Shown: positions 54,259 to 61,469 of the stretch, one piece after another
How positions within the stretch are numbered: the first letter of the stretch is position 1
How the letters are laid out: the number at the start of each line of letters is the position of its first letter
Source: a bacterium
GTDB taxonomy: Bacteria > Bdellovibrionota > UBA2428
Direction: 5' to 3'
Length of the DNA stretch: 64,000 nucleotides
NCBI GenBank assembly: GCA_009991595.1
Contig: JAACVK010000033.1
Coordinates: forward strand, 1 to 64,000
Program-made: the position numbers and the translations under genes
The notes under the pieces: generated by a model
Databases searched by the model: none
Told to the model about the DNA's origin: nothing
What the model saw: only the letters and a program-made list of their open reading frames with translations

Positions 54259-56664
54259 TTAAGGCTTACCTCGGTCGATGGGAAAGTCTTCGTAGGAGGT
54301 TGAGTTCTTTCTCCAAGTTTGCACTTTCTCTTGCCGAGTAAGCTCTTTTGAAAGCCATTCCCAATCCGTGAAAGGTAGTGAGTTTCGGTCAGCCCAAACT
54401 ATCTCATGCTTTTTGTTCAGAACAAAAGTGCCGTGTATGCCAGACTTTTCGAAGTCATCGTGGACCCTAAACATTTTGAATAGCTCATAATCCTCGGAGC
54501 TTCTAAATTCGAAGCCGGCATCTTTAAAATGAGGGAAGCTTATGAGAAAGTCGTCAAGAGCTTCTTGAGAGTCATTGCTAACCACAATGATTTTTGTCTT
54601 GGGGAACTTCTCTCTATTTGAGTAGAGTTTGTTTAGCTGTTCATTGCACCCCATGCAGCTTCCGCCTAGGACAAAAACAACTAAAGCATTCTTTTGGCCA
54701 AACTTTAATTTGAACCGAAAGTCCGTCACAAAAAGTCCAGGGAAATTGACTGGGCCTAATTCCTCAAGGTTGCGAAACTGGAAGTCTTTATGAAGTGTGG
54801 CAACCCCTCTCCAGTCTTTTTTCGAGTTGTTGAGTGTTTTGTTGAGTTGGGCACCCAGTTCATATAGCGGATGATCGAGATCGAGCTTCATGGAGGTTTG
54901 TTGGGCTTTTTTGAAGGCATTTTTAGCTTCATCCACTCTTCCTGTTTGTAGATAGGCCTCTGCCAAATACAATGAAGCTGCAAAAAAAACTGAAAGCGAG
55001 TTGTCTTCCACTGCAGAGATGAGGTCGTCGTAAGCTTTTAGCCTGTGGAGTTCTTGTAAATAAGATCCTGTTCCTAGTAGTTCATTTTCTTGAAGTAGTT
55101 TTAATTTTTCAACGCTTGGATTCTTTTTGTAAATTTCATATTGAGATATAAACTCTAGCATTTGAGTTTTGAACAAATGGTCAGCTTCTTGTTTTGTGGG
55201 CCACTCACTAAGAGTCTTCTCTATGTAATCCAGAGCTTCTTGTTCAGCCTCTAATTCTCGCAACGAGAGTAAAAGTTGAGTAAGGAGTTTTATAGGAGCA
55301 CTTTGTCCCAGCTGAGGGTAGCTAAGCATTTCCGAAAGGATGCCTTTTCTATACCAACTAACAATTTCTCCATGCAAACCATCTCTGAAGAGTCTGTTGA
55401 CATAGCCATACACTCCTTGAGTAAACGGTGAGAAATATGTGTTCACTGTGTTTCTAGGGTCATTATAGAGCGGGTGAAGAGGAAGGCTTACTAGGTCGAG
55501 GGAAACTCGCTCGGCCGCTCGAAGGGCGCCTTGTCGGATGAGGTTGTCTGACCAGAAGTTCGCATTATGGGCGTAGTTGTGAACAATGTAGGGAAATTCT
55601 GAAATGCTTTGTAGGTAGCGGTGATCGGTTCGCTGAGCGGCTTCAAACTGTTGGTCAGAGTCAGCGTAACGAGCGAGTGGAAAATAGACGTGGGAAGCCA
55701 TGTGCCACATGTGGGCAGCTCTCTTCATATAGGGGCCTATGACTGAGGCGTTTCCAATAAGTTTGGCCTCGTTCTTCCAGTCATTCCAAAGATGTATCCG
55801 TTGATGATGCACTGGATGCTGTGGATTTTCTTTATGAATTTCTGTGATCATGCTGTCCAAATCATCACGGTCTAAGTCTAGTGAATCAAAGGATTCATAC
55901 TCCCATATGAAATCAACACTGAGAGCTTTAAGTTCAGAATTATCTGTTGAAACTGCTAAGTCATAGAGCATTCGATTGAATTTATGCTTCCTGGTCTCGG
56001 GATCTCCATGGAGCAAGGTATACATGGCATCAATGAGTTTAGTTTCGGTTGTATCAAGGCTGTAGTCCCCGCTTTGTTTGAGTAAATAAACTAATTTTGA
56101 AATCTTGGCTGCACGAGCCGTGTTCCCCGCCCAAAAGATTTCTTGTGCAAGAGCGACTCCCCAGAGGGCCATAATGCATTGTGAATCTATCGAAAACGCT
56201 TGTCGAAACGAGCGTTCAGCTTCAATGTTCATATAGGAGAAGACTTGTCCGATGCCTTGATTAAAAAAGTTTGTTGCCTCTGGTGAACATGAAGTGATTG
56301 GAAAATTGAAGCGAGGCATGTCTTTTAAAAGAAGAGCCGCTTGTCGAGGTCCAAAGTCGAAAGCCTGTCCCAATGTTGAAGCCCCCGGATGAGATACCTT
56401 TTGGGAGTAAAAACTTGCCAAGACATCTTCTGTTATATCTCCTGCCAGATGGGGTGACTTAAAACCTCCACGCATATCAAAAATACCACAGCTATTTTTA
56501 GGAACATCTTTGTAAGAAGTTTCTAGCGCGCTTGTTGTGTTTTCAGCTTTTGGGGCGGGGGTTGGTTGGAGATTGTTTTTATTGCTAAGCTGCTCAGGTG
56601 TTTGTTGCTTTGAGCATGAAATTAGAGTGATGAGCGTGAGGGCAGTAACTGAGTAAAACTTCAT
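54259..56664 (-). CDS. TPR-repeat lipoprotein with C-terminal thioredoxin-like domain
   Basis: An 801-residue protein. The N-terminus MKFYSVTALTLITLISCSKQ is a lipoprotein signal with Cys at 17. Residues about 130-640 are helical repeats of TPR type; NFFNQGIGQVFSYMNIEAER, then SFRQAF and MALWGVALAQ, form the first clear pair. Residues about 645-790 form a thioredoxin/redoxin-like domain with CMGC at 670-673. The fusion suggests periplasmic disulphide or peroxide chemistry on a docked partner (inference). Monocistronic. Confidence 0.7.
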   Translation of the reverse strand: MKFYSVTALTLITLISCSKQQTPEQLSNKNNLQPTPAPKAENTTSALETSYKDVPKNSCGIFDMRGGFKSPHLAGDITEDVLASFYSQKVSHPGASTLGQAFDFGPRQAALLLKDMPRFNFPITSCSPEATNFFNQGIGQVFSYMNIEAERSFRQAFSIDSQCIMALWGVALAQEIFWAGNTARAAKISKLVYLLKQSGDYSLDTTETKLIDAMYTLLHGDPETRKHKFNRMLYDLAVSTDNSELKALSVDFIWEYESFDSLDLDRDDLDSMITEIHKENPQHPVHHQRIHLWNDWKNEAKLIGNASVIGPYMKRAAHMWHMASHVYFPLARYADSDQQFEAAQRTDHRYLQSISEFPYIVHNYAHNANFWSDNLIRQGALRAAERVSLDLVSLPLHPLYNDPRNTVNTYFSPFTQGVYGYVNRLFRDGLHGEIVSWYRKGILSEMLSYPQLGQSAPIKLLTQLLLSLRELEAEQEALDYIEKTLSEWPTKQEADHLFKTQMLEFISQYEIYKKNPSVEKLKLLQENELLGTGSYLQELHRLKAYDDLISAVEDNSLSVFFAASLYLAEAYLQTGRVDEAKNAFKKAQQTSMKLDLDHPLYELGAQLNKTLNNSKKDWRGVATLHKDFQFRNLEELGPVNFPGLFVTDFRFKLKFGQKNALVVFVLGGSCMGCNEQLNKLYSNREKFPKTKIIVVSNDSQEALDDFLISFPHFKDAGFEFRSSEDYELFKMFRVHDDFEKSGIHGTFVLNKKHEIVWADRNSLPFTDWEWLSKELTRQEKVQTWRKNSTSYEDFPIDRGKP

Positions 56665-56785
56665 GCCGGGGGTTCTAGCAAGCTAAGGCTTCTTGCGCAA
56701 CGCGCAACCTCTCGTATTCTTGCCTTAGTTTGATAGTCTAAAATCTCAAATAACTTAAAATATAGAAGCTTTTACCGTTTTTGGA

Positions 56786-57775
56786 TTATATCTTCTTGTA
56801 ATGGCCGTGTGAGGTCTTCTCAAACAAGGGCGTGTCGTAGGCAAAGAGTTTCGTATTCTCGTTGTCGTGTGGGGAAAAATAAAATCGCAGATGTGAGTTC
56901 TTAGAGTCTATCTTCACTTGCTCAACAGCTAAAGTGTTGTGAGTCAGGGGAAGTCCATCGATGATGTCGACGACCTTGCTTCCCAGTCGATTGATCTTAC
57001 ATTTGTTTAAGGTGCTATCGACTTGGATTTCAATTAAATCGAGGAATCCATCTTTTATGTATTCCGGTAAAGAGAGTTTAGCTTTCCAGTAAATCGACCC
57101 CTTTCGATGGAGGCCCCCACACAAAGCATAAATGTAGGTGTGTTTGTCTTTCTCTAAAGAGTGGATGAATTTGCAGTCCTGGTAGGATGCAGGCATTTTG
57201 CCAAGGTCGTATCGGTCTTCTTGTGTGAGGAGTCGAAGGGATTCAGCGTGCCAGGTTGTGGCTAGTAGTGCGTCACCTACGCAAATAATGCTCCCATAAT
57301 GGTCGCTGTCGGCGAGCAGCTCTTTTGTGCTTAGGGTTTCAGGATCTAATGCTAGAAAAGTAGTTGTTGAATGGGCTCGGTATTGCGAGAGGGGAATTAT
57401 GATTGCGTTCCTGAGTGGGTCGAAGTCCATTCCTCCGGGGTGGAATTCCCTTTGAGCCTCTCCCTCGACAAAAATACTGAGTCTCTTTTGGGCTACCGAT
57501 GTGAGTCTGAGTTTTTTAGAGTCGAAGTGAAGTTTGTAGACATAACCATTCTGATGCTCAGAGCTTCTCTTTCCGGCTTTATCTACAGTGCTGATGTAAA
57601 AGTGGTTTCCAATTTTAACCAATCCTTGAGGGTGGTGGGTGGGATGCTCTGTCGGAAAGGGGATGGGGTCGAAAGCTTGGTGCCATGGGCCGCCGGCTTT
57701 AAACCACGCGCTAATAAGCCCGACATCAGGATGGGTGCTTTCTCTACGTGGCGAGGGCTTTCCCAGAGGCTTCAT
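56786..57775 (-). CDS. Beta-propeller-like protein, unknown function
   Basis: A 329-residue protein with repeated beta-strand blocks such as HPQGLVKIGNHFYISTVDK, FHPGGMDFDPLRNAIIIP and YIYALCGGLHRKGS, the look of a six-bladed propeller (DUF6454-like). The N-terminus is polar and there is no clear signal peptide. Function unknown; the conserved His and Asp could bind a metal or a small molecule. It lies alone upstream of the TPR lipoprotein gene with a 120-base gap. Confidence 0.5.
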   Translation of the reverse strand: MKPLGKPSPRRESTHPDVGLISAWFKAGGPWHQAFDPIPFPTEHPTHHPQGLVKIGNHFYISTVDKAGKRSSEHQNGYVYKLHFDSKKLRLTSVAQKRLSIFVEGEAQREFHPGGMDFDPLRNAIIIPLSQYRAHSTTTFLALDPETLSTKELLADSDHYGSIICVGDALLATTWHAESLRLLTQEDRYDLGKMPASYQDCKFIHSLEKDKHTYIYALCGGLHRKGSIYWKAKLSLPEYIKDGFLDLIEIQVDSTLNKCKINRLGSKVVDIIDGLPLTHNTLAVEQVKIDSKNSHLRFYFSPHDNENTKLFAYDTPLFEKTSHGHYKKI

Positions 57776-57979
57776 GTTTCTAGGTTACCTAAGTTATGCC
57801 CTTTGATGTAGAAAAAATGTGAGCCTTTCTGTCGGTAAATTGGGCTTTTAGCACCTGCAGCAGTGTTAGAAAGCGCTTAGGGTTGCTTCGGGGGAATTTC
57901 TCGAAATGTGTAAAAACAGAGAAATCTTCAATATTTTCCGCGAAAATCCGACTTAAATAGGCTAAGAAGTGAACAAATT

Positions 57980-59842
57980 ATGACTACTTACAGCGCAGAC
58001 CAAATCCGCAACATTGCCATTATCGCCCACGTTGACCATGGAAAAACAACCTTGGTGGACGAACTCTTGAAACAATCAGGAACTTTTCGTGAAAACGAGC
58101 AGGTTTCTGAGCGCATGATGGATTCAATGGATTTGGAGCGCGAGCGTGGAATCACCATCTCGGCCAAGAACACGGCCGTTATTTACAAGAATCACAAGAT
58201 CAACATTGTTGATACTCCAGGTCACGCCGACTTTGGTGGTGAAGTAGAACGAATCTTGTCCATGGTCGATGGAGCTTGTTTGTTGGTGGACGCTGCAGAA
58301 GGGCCACTTCCTCAAACTCGTTTCGTTTTAAAGAAAGCTCTTGAGCAAGGTTTAAAAGTTTTTGTTGTTATTAACAAAGTAGATCGAAAAGATGCTCGAG
58401 CTGCAGAAGTTCTAGATGAAATTTTTGGTTTATTTGTTGATCTTGAAGCCAGTGATGAGCAATGTGATTTTCCTTGTTTGTATGCAGTGGCTCGTGACGG
58501 GAAAGCTTTTAAAAATTTAGCTGATTGGGAAACAACAAACGATCTAAGTGCGTTGTTTGATACAATCTTAGAGGTTGTTCCTCCTCCTCCTCCGCCAAAA
58601 TCTGACAAGGTTCAGATGTTGATCGCAAGTCTTAGTTATTCTGAATACCTAGGGCGAATGGCTGTTGGTCGTGTTCGTTCGGGCACCTTAAGGGTTGGCA
58701 TGCGTGCCGCTCGTATTGAGGTTGATGAAGACGGCAATCCAGTAGAGAAGCCTATGCGAGTGCAAGCTTTGTTCACTTACGAAGGATTGGCGCAAATCAA
58801 GGCCGATGAAGTGGGTTGTGGAGACATTGCGGTTTTGGCCGGTATGGATGATTTCATGTTGGGTGATAGTATTGTTGAAGTTCCCGATGCTAAGGTGGCT
58901 CCAGAGGATCGTTGGTCGCCTATTGATTTGGCTCTTCCACGACTCAAGATCGATGAGCCTACTCTTGAGATTGAGTGGCATGTAAACAACTCTCCGATGG
59001 CAGGGCTAGAGGGCAAGCATGTTACTTCTCGTAAGTTGCGAGATCGTCTGGTTAAAGAAACTCTTACCAACGTGGCACTACGTTTTCGAGAAACAGATAG
59101 CCCAGATCGCTTTACATTGGCGGGTCGAGGCGAGTTGCAGATGGCTATTTTAGCTGAGCAACTTAGGCGTGAAGGATTTGAGTTTTCGTTGTCTCAACCT
59201 CAAATCCTATACAAAGAAATTAATGGTGAGAAGCACGAGCCTATGGAGCTAGCTGTTTTGGATATTCCGGAGTTTTCTCAAGGAACTATCACTCAGATTT
59301 TTCAACAGCGAAAAGGCTTGTTGCAAAATATTGAAAACCGTGGAAATGGTCGAGTTCGACTGGAAATACTAATTCCAGCACGTGGTCTCATTGGCTTGCG
59401 TTCACGCTTTTTGACCGAAACTAAGGGCGAAGGATTGCTGAATACAATTTCGGCTGAATACGAGCCGTTTAAGGGTGATCTTCCTCAACGTAGCGTAGGA
59501 GCTTTGGTTGCCGATCGCGCAGGGGAAAGCAATGCTTATGCCTTAGAAACTCTTCAAGAGCGGGGTGTTCTGTTTATTGGTATTCAAACTAAAGTTTACG
59601 AAGGTATGATCATAGGTGAAAATGCTCGTGCGGGTGATTTGAACGTGAACCCTTGTAAGGCCAAGCAGTTAACTAACTTTCGAACAGTTAACAAAGACGA
59701 TGCAATCACTTTGACTCCTCCAAAACTTGTTTCGATTGAAACGGGTCTTGAGTGGCTAAACGAAGATGAGTTGCTAGAAGTTACGCCAACAAACATTAGA
59801 GCCCGTAAGAAGCAATTGACGAAGCATCAGCGCGGCGGTTGA
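57980..59842 (+). CDS. typA: Translational GTPase TypA/BipA
   Basis: A 620-residue GTPase. [15 protein letters not shown] (G1), RGITI (G2), [11 protein letters not shown] (G3) and NKVDR (G4) are visible, then the EF-G-like domains and the C-terminal domain ([11 protein letters not shown]). TypA acts on the ribosome under stress and in assembly. The length is canonical. It ends eight bases before the convergent chaperone gene. Confidence 0.96.
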   Translation: MTTYSADQIRNIAIIAHVDHGKTTLVDELLKQSGTFRENEQVSERMMDSMDLERERGITISAKNTAVIYKNHKINIVDTPGHADFGGEVERILSMVDGACLLVDAAEGPLPQTRFVLKKALEQGLKVFVVINKVDRKDARAAEVLDEIFGLFVDLEASDEQCDFPCLYAVARDGKAFKNLADWETTNDLSALFDTILEVVPPPPPPKSDKVQMLIASLSYSEYLGRMAVGRVRSGTLRVGMRAARIEVDEDGNPVEKPMRVQALFTYEGLAQIKADEVGCGDIAVLAGMDDFMLGDSIVEVPDAKVAPEDRWSPIDLALPRLKIDEPTLEIEWHVNNSPMAGLEGKHVTSRKLRDRLVKETLTNVALRFRETDSPDRFTLAGRGELQMAILAEQLRREGFEFSLSQPQILYKEINGEKHEPMELAVLDIPEFSQGTITQIFQQRKGLLQNIENRGNGRVRLEILIPARGLIGLRSRFLTETKGEGLLNTISAEYEPFKGDLPQRSVGALVADRAGESNAYALETLQERGVLFIGIQTKVYEGMIIGENARAGDLNVNPCKAKQLTNFRTVNKDDAITLTPPKLVSIETGLEWLNEDELLEVTPTNIRARKKQLTKHQRGG

Positions 59843-59843
59843 T

Positions 59844-59861
59844 TTGTTCTTTAAAGAACAA
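59844..59861. repeat. Perfect palindrome at the typA/chaperone junction
   Basis: TTGTTCTTTAAAGAACAA, an 18-base perfect palindrome that covers the stop codon of the minus-strand chaperone gene and follows the typA stop. There is no loop and no T-tract, so it is weak as a terminator. Confidence 0.5.
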
Positions 59862-60693
59862 GCTCCGCGCTAGATAAAACTTTGTCGTCTTGCTCGTCGT
59901 CGTCAGCTTCGGGTTTTTTTGATTTCCTGAACTCTAGAGTTAGTTTGGCCCCTTTTTTCAGGAGAGCTAGATTTTCTTTTTGTAGAGGCATTTTCACCGA
60001 CCTTTTAGGGACATAGGTGGCCAACTCTCTTATGAGGCCAATCTCTTTGGATTTTGATCCTTCGGAATTGATCATTAGGTGAGCGTCTCCTCGAACGAGG
60101 CCCTCGCCTTTTCTGAGTAGGTCAAATGTGAAAAACTTGTCTTCCTTTTCTCCTTCAATTCTCTGGTTGCCAATCGTGACCGAGCTTTTGGGGTCTCCGG
60201 CTGTGTAGTAAACAGGAACGGCCAAGGAAACGATGAATTTTAAATTCATATTAAGCTCTTTCTTTTTGCTCTTGGAATTGTTGGCAATTTCTTCTTTGGG
60301 AACGTCATTGGGGGTGAAGATTAAATGGGCGCGATAGACCCCCTCATTGAGTTCACCTTTTGAGTAGACTCTTAAGCGGATGGTTTGAGTTTCGCCAGGC
60401 TTAAGAGTGACTTGTCTTGGCGAGAACCTTAGCGCCGGAATTAAAGACCACTCTTGCTTTTCTGGGTCTTTCTGAATCTGAGTCATTTTCCCGTTTGCGT
60501 TCATTTTGTAAAAGGCCGCCGATACGTTCACTTCTTTTGTTTCTGTAAAATTGTGTCGCACTGAGAACTGTGCACTTTTTTGTCTGCCTTTTAGTTCAAC
60601 GCGAGTTGGGAATACAATTAAATTGGCGAAAGAGTTCTGAGCCAACAGTAGACAAGCGCAGTTAATTCCAAGTTTTAGTAAGGTCGACTTCAT
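59851..60693 (-). CDS. PapD-like periplasmic fimbrial chaperone
   Basis: A 280-residue protein with a signal peptide (about 1-23, ending NSFA) and the immunoglobulin-like pattern of pilus chaperones: FPTRVELKGRQKSAQFSVRH, EWSLIPALRFSPRQVTLKPGETQTIRLRV and a C-terminal acidic tail (about 265-278). Chaperones of this type hold pilus subunits ready for the usher. The DUF4402 subunit and the usher-like protein next door support this role. The acidic tail is unusual. Confidence 0.75.
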   Translation of the reverse strand: MKSTLLKLGINCACLLLAQNSFANLIVFPTRVELKGRQKSAQFSVRHNFTETKEVNVSAAFYKMNANGKMTQIQKDPEKQEWSLIPALRFSPRQVTLKPGETQTIRLRVYSKGELNEGVYRAHLIFTPNDVPKEEIANNSKSKKKELNMNLKFIVSLAVPVYYTAGDPKSSVTIGNQRIEGEKEDKFFTFDLLRKGEGLVRGDAHLMINSEGSKSKEIGLIRELATYVPKRSVKMPLQKENLALLKKGAKLTLEFRKSKKPEADDDEQDDKVLSSAELVL

Positions 60694-60939
60694 AGATTCC
60701 TCCCAGGGCTTTGTTTTTTAAGTATTGTGGAGTTTTGACTAAGATTCAAGGTGTCCTCTTGTGTGAGTAGTTTGAGTAGTTTGTGTTGCGTTAAAAGAAA
60801 TTGTCTTTAAAACGGATGGTTTATTTTCGGCTTCTATTTTCTGAAAATTTTTATTTCTGGAATGCTGCTTTTTAAGCAAGTTTAAGTAAACTATTTCTTA
60901 GTCAATTAAGACTTAAAAAATACGGGGGGTATTTGAAAA

Positions 60940-61407
60940 ATGAAATTAGTTAAAACATTAGTCCTTACAGTTGCTTCTATAGGCTTGAGTTCGTCTGTGT
61001 ATGCTGCAAACGGCGATATGAACGTGAAAGCTAAGGTTCTTCAACCTATCGCTATCACTGAAATTACAGACTTGGATTTCGGTGATCATTCTCAAGGCGA
61101 CGCAGCGGATGCGATTGCTCCAGGTTCTGGAAGAGCGGCATCTTTTAAGGTTCTTGGAACTCCAACTGCAAACTTTACTGTTACTTATGCAAACGGTGGA
61201 ACCACTACTATCAGCACTGACGGTGGCGGACCTCTAAAGGACATTGCTGTTACTGCATTTGATGATGACGTTTCACAAGCGGGTCAACTTGATCCAACTG
61301 GTGAAAAGGTTGTAAGCGTTGGTGCTACCTTGGCTGCTATCGATGCAAACCAAGTTGCTGGCGATTACCTAGGAACAATGAACATCACTGTTGAATACGC
61401 CCCATAA
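60940..61407 (+). CDS. DUF4402 secreted protein, candidate fibre subunit
   Basis: A 155-residue protein with a signal peptide (about 1-22, ending VYA). The mature part shows the DUF4402 pattern: IAITEITDLDFGDHSQGD, SFKVLGTPTANFTVTY and GDYLGTMNITVEYAP at the end. DUF4402 is related to spore-coat-U/pilin-like subunits of archaic chaperone-usher systems. A strong GGGGGG precedes the ATG and a strong terminator follows, so it is a short, probably highly expressed unit. Confidence 0.8.
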   Translation: MKLVKTLVLTVASIGLSSSVYAANGDMNVKAKVLQPIAITEITDLDFGDHSQGDAADAIAPGSGRAASFKVLGTPTANFTVTYANGGTTTISTDGGGPLKDIAVTAFDDDVSQAGQLDPTGEKVVSVGATLAAIDANQVAGDYLGTMNITVEYAP

Positions 61408-61428
61408 TTACAAGTCTATTTAAACAGC

Positions 61429-61469
61429 AAGCGAGGAACTTGATTTAATTAAGTTCCTCGCTTTTTTTT
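61429..61469 (+). terminator. Terminator after the DUF4402 gene
   Basis: A 13-base perfect stem (61429-61441 with 61451-61463), loop of nine, then T-residues on the plus strand. The loop holds the stop codon of the opposite usher-like gene. It mainly serves the DUF4402 gene; the minus-strand tail is not T-rich. Confidence 0.85.
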
